Source: Alphaproteobacteria bacterium (GTDB lineage: Bacteria; Pseudomonadota; Alphaproteobacteria; Rhodobacterales; Rhodobacteraceae). From it: a stretch of DNA of 35,170 nt. The position numbers and the translations under genes are program-made. Below are positions 16,523 to 25,211 of this stretch, piece by piece (positions within the stretch are counted from its first letter, which is position 1; each line of letters opens with the position of its first letter). The DNA is taken from NCBI GenBank assembly GCA_030432315.1, contig JAUIHM010000029.1, forward strand, positions 1-35,170, read 5' to 3'. Under the pieces are notes generated by a model. It saw only the letters and a list, made by a program, of their open reading frames with translations, did no database searches and was not told where the DNA came from.

Positions 16523-18223
16523 TCAGGCCGCGTCCTCCTTCCGCCGGATCGTATCCGCCTGCGGAGTTCTTGAGAAGAATCCGACAAGCTGCCGCAGGTT
16601 TTCGGCACCGCCTGCCAGGCGGGCGGCACCGGCCGCGCTGTCCACGGCCAGCGCGGCGCTCTTGCGTGTCGCATCGTCCATGCTGGCGGTGGCGTTGGTG
16701 ATTTCAGCGATGCCAAGCGCCTGTTCCCGGCAGGCACCGGTAATCTCGGCGACGCTCGCGGCAATGCCGGTGACGGCGGTCGAAATACGGGCGAGCGACC
16801 CACCGGTTTGCCGGACCAGATCGGCACCCTGGACCACTTCCTGGTTGCTCGTCTGAATCAGCGCGGTGATGTCGCGCGCGGCGTCGGCGGCGCGCTGTGC
16901 CAGCACCCTGACTTCACTGGCGACGACGGCGAAACCCCGGCCGGAGTCCCCGGCTCGGGCGGCCTCGACACCGGCGTTGAGTGCCAGAAGGTTCGTCTGA
17001 AACGCGATGGACTCGATCACCTGAATGATCGACGAGATTTCGCCGGAGCTCTTTTCAATGCGACCCATGGCCTCCACGGCCTCGCCAACCACGGCTTCGC
17101 TGCCGGCCGCGAGTTGCGACGCATCCTCGGCGGAGGCGTTCGCGGTTTCGGCATGGGTGGCTGTTCCGCTCACCGTGCTGGAGATTTCCTCCATCGCCGC
17201 CGCCGTCTGCACCAGCGCATTGGCCTGGCCGTCGCTGCGTGTCGACAGTTCCCTCGCATGTTCCGCGATCGTCGCGGATTGCGATACCATCTCTTCCGTG
17301 GCCGCGAGAATGGACCCGACCAGAGCGTCGAGCCGGTCCATCGTTTCGTTGAAACCCGTTCTGATGTCGACAAACTCCGGACTGACGGTTTCCTTGATGC
17401 GCGCCGAAAGGTCACCTTTGGCCAGCGCGGCCAACCCTCTCGAAAAAGCGTTCATGGCGCTGCGCCTGTCGGTGACGTCGATTGCGAACTTGACGACTTT
17501 GACCGGCTTTCCCCGATGATCGAGTATCGGGTTGTAGGTTGCCTGGATCCAGACCTGACGGCCGTCCCGGCCAATCCGGCAAAACTCTCCGGACTGGAAC
17601 TCACCGGCGGCAAGCGAGGCCCAGAATGCGCCATATTCCCGGCTTTGCGCGTAGTTGCGGTCGACGAAAAGGCTGTGGTGCCGACCGACCACCTCATCGG
17701 GCCGGTAGCCCATGGTCGTGAGAAAATTCTCGTTGGCTTCCAGTATCGTGCCGTCGAGGCTGAACGTCACCGTGCCCTGCGACCGCGTGATCGCACTGAC
17801 CTGGCCCGCGGCGTCGAGCGCCTTGAGCTTTGAGGCAGTGATGTCCGTTGCCACTTTGATGATCCGGTGGCCGCTGGCGGCGGGCACCGGAGTGTAGGAC
17901 GCGTCAAGCCAGACCGTCTGCCCGTCCTTGGAGATTCGGGAAAACTCGCCCCGAAGGACCTCACCACGCCGGAGGGCTTCCCAGAACACGGCGTCTCCCG
18001 CGCCTGCGGCCTCGTCCGGATCGAGGAAAATTCGGTGGTGCGCTCCCCGAACCTCGTCGATGGTGTAGCCCATGAGGTCGAGAAAATTCCGGTTCGCTTC
18101 AAGCACGTTGCCTTCCGGATCGAACCAGACCACGACATGGGAACGGTTCAGTGCCTCATCCATGGCCCTGAGGTTCAGAAGATCCTGCCCCTGGTCGGCG
18201 CGGCTCGGAAGACGAAACTTCAT
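16523..18223 (-). CDS. Soluble methyl-accepting chemotaxis protein with two PAS domains
   Basis: A 566-residue chemoreceptor. PAS 1 spans about residues 28-130 and PAS 2 about 148-253; each has the LEAN.NFL..MGY motif and a PAC-like end (KVATDIT, KFAIDVT). A HAMP-like segment (about 258-305, [14 protein letters not shown]) leads into the signalling coiled coil. The tip is at about 405-445 ([19 protein letters not shown], then [15 protein letters not shown]), the highly conserved CheA/CheW contact. No hydrophobic membrane span or signal peptide is present, so it should be cytoplasmic and sense an internal signal, perhaps redox or a PAS-bound cofactor; the ligand is inferred, not seen. The start ATG at 18223 has GGAGTTGAG upstream. 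No che genes are nearby, so it must work with a chemotaxis system encoded elsewhere. Confidence 0.9.
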   Translation of the reverse strand: MKFRLPSRADQGQDLLNLRAMDEALNRSHVVVWFDPEGNVLEANRNFLDLMGYTIDEVRGAHHRIFLDPDEAAGAGDAVFWEALRRGEVLRGEFSRISKDGQTVWLDASYTPVPAASGHRIIKVATDITASKLKALDAAGQVSAITRSQGTVTFSLDGTILEANENFLTTMGYRPDEVVGRHHSLFVDRNYAQSREYGAFWASLAAGEFQSGEFCRIGRDGRQVWIQATYNPILDHRGKPVKVVKFAIDVTDRRSAMNAFSRGLAALAKGDLSARIKETVSPEFVDIRTGFNETMDRLDALVGSILAATEEMVSQSATIAEHARELSTRSDGQANALVQTAAAMEEISSTVSGTATHAETANASAEDASQLAAGSEAVVGEAVEAMGRIEKSSGEISSIIQVIESIAFQTNLLALNAGVEAARAGDSGRGFAVVASEVRVLAQRAADAARDITALIQTSNQEVVQGADLVRQTGGSLARISTAVTGIAASVAEITGACREQALGIAEITNATASMDDATRKSAALAVDSAAGAARLAGGAENLRQLVGFFSRTPQADTIRRKEDAA

Positions 18224-18466
18224 GACTCAACTCCAGATGCAGGTGTCGCGATAACTGCACCGGATCGCGTTGAAGAAATGTAAATTCTCCGAAATGTTTC
18301 CCGTTCTGCAAAGTTTCCGCAGCAGCGAAAACCTTCGCATCTCAAGTTGCGCCCGAACGTTTGACCGGAGGGGCGCACCGTCGTGATTGCGCCGCCTTCG
18401 GCATCGAAACCGTCAGTTGCCAGGTCGTTCCCGCACGCTACTGTCGCGTGAAGCCGGCTGGGGTCG

Positions 18467-19381
18467 TCATTTCCCCCAGGACAGCACCAGCGGGTCAAGT
18501 GGTCGGAGCAATCCAATCAGCTGCTGCCGTGTGTCAGGGTGCAGTGGCGGAATCGGATGGCGGCAGAAATCCGACGCGATCACGCCGCCCTCGACCATGG
18601 CCGCCTTGGTGGCGCGAAAACCACATTGCCGGTTCTCGTGATTCACCGCCGGCAGGACCCTGGCATAGGCCGCAACGGCGGCATCACGGTCGCCGGCCTG
18701 ATAGTGTCCCAGCACCGGCTTGATCTGGTCGGGTATCATCGCCGAAGTCATGGTGCCGGTCGCGCCCGCATCGAGATCCGCCAGCAGGGTTATCGCTTCC
18801 TCGCCGTCAAACGGGCCCTCGATGGCGTCTCCGCCGGCGGCGATCAGCGCCCGCAGCTTGGCGGCGGCCTGAACGCATTCGATCTTGAACAGGCGCACCT
18901 GCTCGATTTCCCGTGCCATGCGCACCAGCAGGTCAACCGACAGATCGACACCCGAAAGTGGCGCATCCTGAACCATGATCGGCAGACCGACCTCGCTGAC
19001 GGCACGGAACTGCTCGAATGTCTGTTCCGGCGTGCCGCGCATCAGTGCCCCGTGGTACGGTGCCATCATCATCACCATCGCGGCACCGGTGTCGCGTGCC
19101 AGACGCGCCCTCGCAACCGCGATCTCGGTGGCGAAATGGCTGATGGTGACGATGACCGGCACGCGGCCCGCCACGTGTTCAAGCGACAGCCGTGTCAGCG
19201 TTTCGCGTTCCGCATCGGTAATCAGAAACTGCTCTGAGAAATTGGCCAGGATGCAGATCCCGTCGGAGCCCTGGTCAATCATCAGATCGAGAACGCGCCG
19301 CATGCCTTCAACATCGACGCTGCCGTCAGGGTGGAACGGGGTTGGCGCAACCGGCCAGATGCCAGAGTAGGGATGAGTCAT
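18467..19381 (-). CDS. DHDPS-family enzyme, L-2-keto-3-deoxyarabonate dehydratase-like
   Basis: A 304-residue class I aldolase-superfamily protein. The start ATG at 19381 has GAGGAAAG upstream. The Schiff-base lysine is Lys166 in RLFKIECVQ. It departs from true DapA. The GTTGE motif is replaced by ANFSEQF (46-52), and the catalytic-Tyr YN motif by VQDAPLSG (137-144). These substitutions, together with GDAIEGPFDGEEAITLLADL, the NHENRQ block and the ending DPLVLSWGK, match what I recall of the L-2-keto-3-deoxyarabonate dehydratase of Azospirillum (non-phosphorylative L-arabinose pathway). That enzyme converts its substrate to 2-oxoglutarate semialdehyde. It is divergent from a sugar-acid dehydratase that could supply such a 2-keto-3-deoxy acid. 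Family certain; exact substrate likely but unproven. Confidence 0.75.
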   Translation of the reverse strand: MTHPYSGIWPVAPTPFHPDGSVDVEGMRRVLDLMIDQGSDGICILANFSEQFLITDAERETLTRLSLEHVAGRVPVIVTISHFATEIAVARARLARDTGAAMVMMMAPYHGALMRGTPEQTFEQFRAVSEVGLPIMVQDAPLSGVDLSVDLLVRMAREIEQVRLFKIECVQAAAKLRALIAAGGDAIEGPFDGEEAITLLADLDAGATGTMTSAMIPDQIKPVLGHYQAGDRDAAVAAYARVLPAVNHENRQCGFRATKAAMVEGGVIASDFCRHPIPPLHPDTRQQLIGLLRPLDPLVLSWGK

Positions 19382-19632
19382 TCTTTCCTCGCTTGTCCGT
19401 GGTCTTTTTGTCCAGGCCCGGCACGGTCGTCTCAGATCACATGCTTTCCCGTCCATTCGCCAAACTTTGTTGATCGGTCCAAGCGGGCGGGTCAAGTCCG
19501 CTCTTGGCCCGGACCCTCGAAACATCGATCCGACAGCGGAGCGGCCGGACCGGAGCGCGGCAGGCGCGTACGCTGTTTTCTTCTGCCTCCGCTGCGGCTA
19601 GGTTCAACGCCGATCCAATGGGGAGGTGGAGC

Positions 19633-20730
19633 ATGGGTGTAATAAGGTCCGTGGACGCAAGGCTGTTCAGGATACCGCTGGCGGAAGTCCTGTCCGACGC
19701 GAAACACGGCGATCATACGTTTTTCGAGATTGTCACCGCGACGGTCCACACCACGGACGGTTTGCAGGGGACCGGCTACACCTACACCGGCGGGCGCGGC
19801 GGCCATGCCATCCTGGCGATGATCGAACACGATCTGGTGCCGATGCTGACAGGGCAAAATGCCGCGGAGGTGGAGAATCTGCACGAGGCGATGCTGTGGC
19901 ACGTCCACTATGTCGGCCGCGGCGGCATCGCCTCCTTCGCCATTTCCGCGCTCGACATCGCCCTCTGGGACCTGCGCGGGCACGCAACCGGTCAGCCGCT
20001 CTGGAAAATGGCCGGCGGGGCGGCGCAGACCTGCCGCGCCTACTGCGGCGGCATTGACCTCGGTTTCCCGCTGCCGAAACTGCTCGACAGCGTCCGGGGC
20101 TACCTCGACCGCGGCTTCGACGGCGTGAAAATCAAGATCGGTCAGCCGACCCTCGAAGAAGACCTCGACAGGATCCGCGCCGTACGTGACCTGATCGGGC
20201 CTGACGTGGCCCTGATGGTAGACGCCAACTACTCGATGAGCGTCGATCAGGCGATTGCCGCCGCAAGAGCCTTCGCGCCCTTCAACCTGCTCTGGTTCGA
20301 GGAACCCACGATACCCGACGATTATGCCGGCTACGGGCGGATCGCCGACGCCACCGGCTTTCCGCTGGCGATGGGCGAGAACCTGCACACGATGGAGGAA
20401 TTCGGCCTCGCTTTCGATCATGCCAAACTCAGCTTCATCCAGCCCGACAGTTCCAACTGCGGCGGCATTACCGGCTTCCTGCGCGTGGCGGAACGCGCGC
20501 GGGGATTCGGCCTGCCGGTCTGCAGCCACGGCATGCAGGAACTGCACGTCAGTCTCGTCTCCGCCCAGCCGAATGCCGGCTGGATCGAGGTGCATTCCTT
20601 CCCGATCGACACCTACACCACCCGCCCGCTCGCAGTCGAAAATCACCGCGCCGTGGCTCCCGACGTGCCAGGAACGGGCGTGACGTTTGACTGGGCCAAA
20701 CTCGAAGCGGCGAACCTCCTCAAATCCTGA
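19633..20730 (+). CDS. Mandelate racemase-type sugar-acid dehydratase (enolase superfamily)
   Basis: A 365-residue enolase-superfamily enzyme. The start ATG at 19633 has GGGAGGTGGA upstream; an in-frame ATG at 19618 lacks a site. The acid/base Lys pair is K166/K168 in GVKIKIG. The metal ligands are Asp197 in VDANYS, the Glu of WFEEPT (223/224) and Glu249 in GEN. The mandelate-racemase-type His/Asp dyad is His299 in CSHGMQEL with Asp272 in QPDSSNCGG, spaced as in mandelate racemase itself. [20 protein letters not shown] resembles galactarate/talarate-type dehydratases. It should dehydrate an aldonate or aldarate to a 2-keto-3-deoxy acid, which the divergent DHDPS-family enzyme could process. 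The downstream dehydrogenase genes are broken. Confidence 0.85.
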   Translation: MGVIRSVDARLFRIPLAEVLSDAKHGDHTFFEIVTATVHTTDGLQGTGYTYTGGRGGHAILAMIEHDLVPMLTGQNAAEVENLHEAMLWHVHYVGRGGIASFAISALDIALWDLRGHATGQPLWKMAGGAAQTCRAYCGGIDLGFPLPKLLDSVRGYLDRGFDGVKIKIGQPTLEEDLDRIRAVRDLIGPDVALMVDANYSMSVDQAIAAARAFAPFNLLWFEEPTIPDDYAGYGRIADATGFPLAMGENLHTMEEFGLAFDHAKLSFIQPDSSNCGGITGFLRVAERARGFGLPVCSHGMQELHVSLVSAQPNAGWIEVHSFPIDTYTTRPLAVENHRAVAPDVPGTGVTFDWAKLEAANLLKS

Positions 20731-20737
20731 GAATCCC

Positions 20738-21027
20738 ATGACGAGCGCTGCAGCCATTTACCGCGGCAACAGAACCTTTACCGTGGAACAGGTCGACGTC
20801 CCTCCACCTTGTCCCGGCGAGGTACAGATAGACGCCGCCTACTGCGGCATCTGCGGCACGGACCTGCACATCTACCTCGGCCACATGGACAAACGTGTCG
20901 GTTTCGAGCGGACCATCGGCCATGAGATGTCCGGTGTCATCTCGGCAGTGGGCGAGGGGGGCTCCGGTCTTTAGCCCGGCCGAAACGTTCGTGCGACCGC
21001 TCGATCACTGCGGGAACTGTCCGGCCA
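20738..21027 (+). pseudogene. Zinc alcohol dehydrogenase (MDR) 5' fragment, nonsense plus frameshift
   Basis: From the ATG at 20738, 8 nt after the dehydratase stop, the frame gives a clear N-terminal GroES-like domain: VDVPPPCPGEVQI, the zinc-ligand block [10 protein letters not shown], and [14 protein letters not shown]. It stops at a TAG at 20972-20974, where a Lys codon (AAG) would be expected before PG. The similarity resumes one base out of frame from about 20982: [15 protein letters not shown], the start of the structural-zinc loop. It then breaks off into an SDR sequence. About three quarters of the enzyme, including the Rossmann fold, is gone. It was probably a sugar or sugar-acid dehydrogenase co-transcribed with the upstream dehydratase. 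Confidence 0.85.
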
Positions 21028-21416
21028 CCCGCGAAATCGGTCGCGGCATGGCGGCGCGCGGTTCCGGCAAGATCATCTTTATCGCCTCGCTGCCCACTTT
21101 TCAGGGCGGCATCAACGTACCCGTCTACGCCGCTTCCAAGGGCGGGATCGGCCAACTGACAATGGCCTTCGCCAATGAATGGGCCTCGCTGGGCGTGAAC
21201 GTCAACGCCATCGCCCCCGGCTACATCAACACTGACAACACCGAGGCACTGCGTAACGATCCGGACCGTTCGCGATCCATCCTTGATCGAATTCCCGCCG
21301 GCCGCCGGGGTGTGCCCGAAGATTTCGGAGGCCCGGCAGTGTTCCTCGCCTCCGCGGCGTCGGACTACAAGAACGGCCATGTGATGACCGTCGATGGCGG
21401 GTGGATGGGACGCTAG
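21028..21416 (+). pseudogene. SDR (gluconate/2-deoxygluconate dehydrogenase-like) 3' fragment
   Basis: In the frame that carries the shifted end of the alcohol dehydrogenase, the sequence changes abruptly after GNCPAT to the second half of an [39 protein letters not shown] with the catalytic Tyr/Lys, and [20 protein letters not shown]. The end is [12 protein letters not shown] and a TAG at 21414-21416. The N-terminal cofactor-binding half is absent. The family resembles KduD/gluconate 5-dehydrogenase. The simplest reading is one deletion that joined the 5' part of the alcohol dehydrogenase to the 3' part of a neighbouring SDR gene. The chimera has no cofactor site and cannot be a working dehydrogenase. 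Confidence 0.85.
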
Positions 21417-21532
21417 GCGCTGGCGTTTCCAGGTTGAATTCTGGCATTCCGAACCGTGTCATGGCCAATGGGCCAATGCCGTAGAAATTGTCCTGAACGG
21501 TAAACCAAAGTACTCTGTACGGCGGGCCTTGG

Positions 21533-21570
21533 CAAAAAGTACGCCGCGCATCCGATGGGATGACGCGGCG
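21533..21570 (-). terminator. Rho-independent terminator of the rhaDI operon
   Basis: On the minus strand CGCCGCG and CATCC arms fold back on GGATG and CGCGGCG (21570-21542), giving a 12-bp stem with one bulged base and a 4-nt loop. TACTTTTTGCC follows, supplying the T-run. It lies about 50 nt past the rhaI stop. A second, weaker 7-bp hairpin (21584-21606) sits between. This is the best intrinsic terminator in the window. Confidence 0.8.
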
Positions 21571-21620
21571 CAGAAGGAGGAACCCGCCGCCGGGGAGGAG
21601 CGGCGGCAGGTCCGGTCGGT

Positions 21621-22895
21621 TCAGACGATGCCGCCACCGGCACCGGAAACTGCGGGTCGAACGGCGCTGACTGTCGCGCGGTACCCTGATGCCCGGTAGG
21701 TCTGAACAGGATTGATCGCGCCGCCGTTCTCATACCGGGCCATCGCCAGGATCGGCTCCACGTCCGTTCGAAACCCGGCTTTCAGCGTCGTTGTCGCCAT
21801 CAGCGCGTCGTTTGCGTCCTGGTAACCCGAAAGGGCCGCCCGATCCACCAGCAGGGCCTGCGCATAGGCCCGCTGCACTTCCATTGCCGAGACCATCAGG
21901 CTCTCGATTGGATCGGTGACATTGTGGCTCTGGTCGAGCATGTGCATCGGATTGAAATCGTCGCGGCTTTCCGCATCGACAAGTTCATTGAACACCAGGA
22001 ACAGACGGTAGGGATCAATCGAGCCGGTATCGAGATCGTCGTCGCCGTATTTCGAATCGTTGAAATGGAACCCGCCGAGCTTGCCGAACTGGATCAGCCG
22101 CGAGACGATCATCTCGATGTTCACGTTCGGCGCATGATGCCCCAGGTCGACGAGGCAATAGGCCTGGTCTCCCAGTTCCTTCGCAATCAGGTAGTTGCTG
22201 CCCCAATCCTGAACCACCGTCGAATAGAACGCCGGCTCATACATCTTGTGCTCGGTGAACAGCCTCCAGTCCTCGGGAAGACCCGAACAGACCTGCTTTG
22301 CCGCCTCCAGATAGCGTTCGAACTGCCGCATGAAATGCGCCTGGCCGGGAAAGTTCGAACCGTCGCCGATCCAGATCGTCAGCGCCTTCGAGCCGATCGC
22401 CCGACCGATCTCGATGCATTCCAGGTTGTGCTCAATCGCCTGAGCCCGCGTGCCCGCGTCGACATGCGAAAGTGAGCCGAACTTGTAGCTCAGATCCTGA
22501 CCTTTCTGGTCCTGGAAAGTGTTTGAATTCATCGCGTCAAAGGTCAGGCCGACCTCTTCTGCCTTCGCCGTCAGATCCGCCGGATCCGCCTTGTCCCAGG
22601 GAATGTGCAGCGAAACCGAAGGGGTCGCCCGGGTCAGTTTCTGTATGACGCCGCAATCGTCCAGCTTGTCGAAAATGTCGCGCGGTTCACCGGTGCCGGG
22701 AAAGCGCGCGAACCGGGTGCCCCCGGTTCCGACGCCCCAGCTTGGCACCGCGACGCCATAGGCCGCAACCTTCGCCTTGATCGTGTCGATCTCGATCCCC
22801 CGCCGCGCCAGATGCGCGCCAAGAGCGTCATAATCCGACCGCAGGGCGCCGTGCGCTTCCGCATTGGCTTTCTCGATCGTGTCATGCCGTATCAT
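21621..22895 (-). CDS. rhaI: L-rhamnose isomerase (RhaI type)
   Basis: A 424-residue sugar isomerase of the Pseudomonas/Rhizobium RhaI type, distinct in sequence from the E. coli RhaA type. It converts L-rhamnose to L-rhamnulose in the cytoplasm with divalent metal. Metal and substrate landmarks are visible: SWGVGTGGTRFARFPG near the N-terminus, FTEHKMYEPAFY with the bridging Glu, LVDLGHHAPN with Asp, and GGFHFNDSKYGDDDLD with His and Asp. The start ATG at 22895 has GGGAGGAAAA upstream. It lies 23 nt after rhaD in the same minus-strand operon and ends before a strong terminator. Length is normal and no lesion is seen. Confidence 0.93.
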   Translation of the reverse strand: MIRHDTIEKANAEAHGALRSDYDALGAHLARRGIEIDTIKAKVAAYGVAVPSWGVGTGGTRFARFPGTGEPRDIFDKLDDCGVIQKLTRATPSVSLHIPWDKADPADLTAKAEEVGLTFDAMNSNTFQDQKGQDLSYKFGSLSHVDAGTRAQAIEHNLECIEIGRAIGSKALTIWIGDGSNFPGQAHFMRQFERYLEAAKQVCSGLPEDWRLFTEHKMYEPAFYSTVVQDWGSNYLIAKELGDQAYCLVDLGHHAPNVNIEMIVSRLIQFGKLGGFHFNDSKYGDDDLDTGSIDPYRLFLVFNELVDAESRDDFNPMHMLDQSHNVTDPIESLMVSAMEVQRAYAQALLVDRAALSGYQDANDALMATTTLKAGFRTDVEPILAMARYENGGAINPVQTYRASGYRATVSAVRPAVSGAGGGIV

Positions 22896-22918
22896 GGCTT
22901 TTCCTCCCTGAGCGCCGA

Positions 22919-25021
22919 TCAGCGCGTGAATGCCTGAACGTTGCCGGCATCGACATTGATGATGTTTCCGGTCGACTTCGACGACAGGTCCGACGCCAGG
23001 AAATACGCCGCTTCGGCGATATCTTCCGGCAGAACCGACCGCTTCAGCATTGACCGCTTGCGGTACATCTCCTCAAGCCCGCCCTTGTCGGTGCCGTAGG
23101 TCGATGCGCGCTGGTCGAGCCATTCGCCTTCCCAGATCTTCGAGCCGCGCAGCACCGCATCCGGATTGACCACATTCACCCGAATCCCATGGTCCGCTCC
23201 TTCGAGGGCCAGACAGCGCGCCAGATGGATCTCGGACGCCTTCGCCGTGCAGTAGGCCGATGCGTTCGGCGATGCCGCCAGACCGTTCTTCGAGGCGACA
23301 AACACGATTGCCCCGCCGATACCCTGCGCCTTCATCACCCTGAATGCCTCGCGGCTGACCAGGAAATACCCGGTCGAGAGAATCGCCATGTTCTTGTTCC
23401 ACAGCGCCAGCGAGGTCTCCTCAACAGGCGCGGAACTCGCAATCCCGGCGTTGGACACCAGAATGTCCACGCCGCCAAATTCCACCGCCGTTTCGGCATA
23501 GGCCGCGGCGACCGCCGTCTCATCCGTCACGTTCATGATGACGGTGCGCACCACGTCGCCGGAATACCGTCCGGTCAGATTGGCCGCCGCACTGGCGAGC
23601 GCCTTTTCGTCGATGTCGGCAAGCATCACGCAGGCGCCCTCGCGCAGGTAGCGTTCCGCCGTCGCCGACCCGATGCCGCCGGCACCGCCGGTAACGAGCG
23701 CCACCCGGCCCGCGAGCGATTTCGGCTTCGGCATACGCTGGAGCTTTGCCTCCTCCAGCAGCCAGTATTCAATGTCGAAAGCCTCCTGCTCCGGCAGACC
23801 GCAATACTCGGACACCGACGAAGATCCGCGCATCACGTTGATCGCGTTGACGTAGAATTCACCCGAAATCCGGGCCGTGGCCCGATCCCTGGCGAACGTG
23901 ATCATGCCCACGCCCGGCACCAGGTAAACGACCGCATTCGGATCGCGCAGCGGCGGACTGTTCTCGTGTTTGCAGCGCCGGTAGTACGCCTCATAATCCT
24001 CGCGGTACGCCGCAACCGCCGCCGGCAGACCTGCAAGCGTCGCCTCCACATCCGGCGATGCCGGATCGAAATCGACCACCAGCGGCCGGATCTTCGTGCG
24101 CAGGAAATGGTCGGGGCAGGAGGTGCCGAGGGCCGCCAGCGGCTTCATGTCGACCGAATTGACGAACTCCAGCACCGCGTCGGAATCGTCGAAGTTTCCG
24201 ACCATGTGCTGCTGCCCGGAAACCATGCCGCGGATTGCCGGCATCAGGCGGGCTGCCACATCCCGTCGCGCCTCCGCACCCAGGCTCTGATACTTCACCC
24301 CGCCGAACGCCGGCACGTCTTTGGTTTTTTCCTCAAACCAGTCCATTGCCTTCTGGATGATCTCCAGCGTCAGATCGTAGCACTCCCGCGCATCGTCGGC
24401 CCAGGTAAACAGCCCGTGGCTTTCCAGCACCACGCCCCGCGCGTCCGGATTGTCGAGACAGAATTTCTCCAGCCAGAGCCCGAGTTCATACCCGGGCTTC
24501 TTCCACGGCAGCCAGCCGATGTCGTCGCCGAAAATCTCCCGCGTCAGTTCCTTCGAATTCTTTGACGCGGCAATGGCGATGATTGCATCGGGGTGCATGT
24601 GGTCCACATGGGTGTGCGGCACATAGGCGTGCAGCGGCGTGTCGATCGACGCGGCGCGCGGGTTGAGATTGAACGTGCAGTGGGGCAGGTGCCCGACCAT
24701 CTCATCCTCGAACTCAACGCCACGGTACATCCCTTTCAGCGCCCGCAGCCTGTCCATGTAGAGCGTTGCAAACCCGTCCATTTTGATCGAGCCCACGTCA
24801 CCGCCGGATCCCTTGACCCAGAGCACCTCGACCGCGTCACCGGTCAGGGGATCCTTCTCCATAACCTTGGCAGAAGTATTGCCGCCGCCGTAATTGGTGA
24901 TCCGCTTGTCCGAACCGAGCAGGTTGGAGCGGTAAAGCAGCAGCTCCGACTCGCTCATCCCCTTCGCCTTCGACGCATCCCATGCGTTGACGAGTCCCTG
25001 TTTCGCTGCGGCTTTCGACAT
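22919..25021 (-). CDS. rhaD: Bifunctional rhamnulose-1-phosphate aldolase / lactaldehyde dehydrogenase
   Basis: A 700-residue fusion. Residues from about 25 to 420 form a class II (zinc) aldolase/adducin domain with ITNYGGGNTSAK, the zinc motif HTHVDH (136-141) and VLESHGLFTW. From about residue 435 to the end runs an SDR domain with ALVTGGAGGIGSATA, LVSNAGIA, and SAYCTAKASE. The aldolase half cleaves L-rhamnulose 1-phosphate to dihydroxyacetone phosphate and L-lactaldehyde; the SDR half is thought to oxidise the lactaldehyde. The start chosen is the ATG at 25021 with GGAGGGAAA upstream; the frame is open to 25105 but without a site. It heads the rhaDI operon, divergent from rhaR. Confidence 0.92.
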   Translation of the reverse strand: MSKAAAKQGLVNAWDASKAKGMSESELLLYRSNLLGSDKRITNYGGGNTSAKVMEKDPLTGDAVEVLWVKGSGGDVGSIKMDGFATLYMDRLRALKGMYRGVEFEDEMVGHLPHCTFNLNPRAASIDTPLHAYVPHTHVDHMHPDAIIAIAASKNSKELTREIFGDDIGWLPWKKPGYELGLWLEKFCLDNPDARGVVLESHGLFTWADDARECYDLTLEIIQKAMDWFEEKTKDVPAFGGVKYQSLGAEARRDVAARLMPAIRGMVSGQQHMVGNFDDSDAVLEFVNSVDMKPLAALGTSCPDHFLRTKIRPLVVDFDPASPDVEATLAGLPAAVAAYREDYEAYYRRCKHENSPPLRDPNAVVYLVPGVGMITFARDRATARISGEFYVNAINVMRGSSSVSEYCGLPEQEAFDIEYWLLEEAKLQRMPKPKSLAGRVALVTGGAGGIGSATAERYLREGACVMLADIDEKALASAAANLTGRYSGDVVRTVIMNVTDETAVAAAYAETAVEFGGVDILVSNAGIASSAPVEETSLALWNKNMAILSTGYFLVSREAFRVMKAQGIGGAIVFVASKNGLAASPNASAYCTAKASEIHLARCLALEGADHGIRVNVVNPDAVLRGSKIWEGEWLDQRASTYGTDKGGLEEMYRKRSMLKRSVLPEDIAEAAYFLASDLSSKSTGNIINVDAGNVQAFTR

Positions 25022-25092
25022 GATTTCCCTCCAGACAGACGCAATGTCCGCGCCATGAATTTTCCATACCGTTTGAACGCTCGCATCGGATT

Positions 25093-25165
25093 TGTCAATC
25101 ACCAACGATCAAAAACGGTCATATTGCAGTGCACAATGACTGAATATGAAAAAAAATGATTGACA
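25093..25165. promoter_or_regulatory. Divergent rhaD/rhaR promoter region with inverted TGATTGACA arms
   Basis: TGTCAATCA (25093-25101) and TGATTGACA (25157-25165) are 9-bp inverted copies 55 nt apart. Each contains a perfect TTGACA pointing outward, toward rhaD and rhaR respectively, so they are probably -35 boxes. The -10 candidates 17 nt downstream are poor. Between them ATTG (25123-25126) and CAAT (25134-25137) flank a TGCAGTGCA near-palindrome that could be an operator for the DeoR-type regulator. Confidence 0.45.
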
Positions 25166-25211
25166 GAAGCCGGAATTGCAAGCATCGTCCAAAAAAAAGC
25201 GGGAGGGAAAA

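Noticed and set aside
19476-19515. Imperfect inverted repeat GGTCCAAG...CTTGG..GGACC in the dehydratase divergent gap
   Set aside because: The arms need bulges, no promoter boxes could be placed around it, and chance is likely at this GC content.
19492-20757. Long minus-strand frame opposite the mandelate-racemase-type gene
   Set aside because: Antisense to a gene with a complete catalytic set; its translation has no recognisable domain.
23189-24565. Plus-strand 458-codon frame opposite rhaD
   Set aside because: Mirror frame of a conserved bifunctional enzyme; Arg/His-rich translation.
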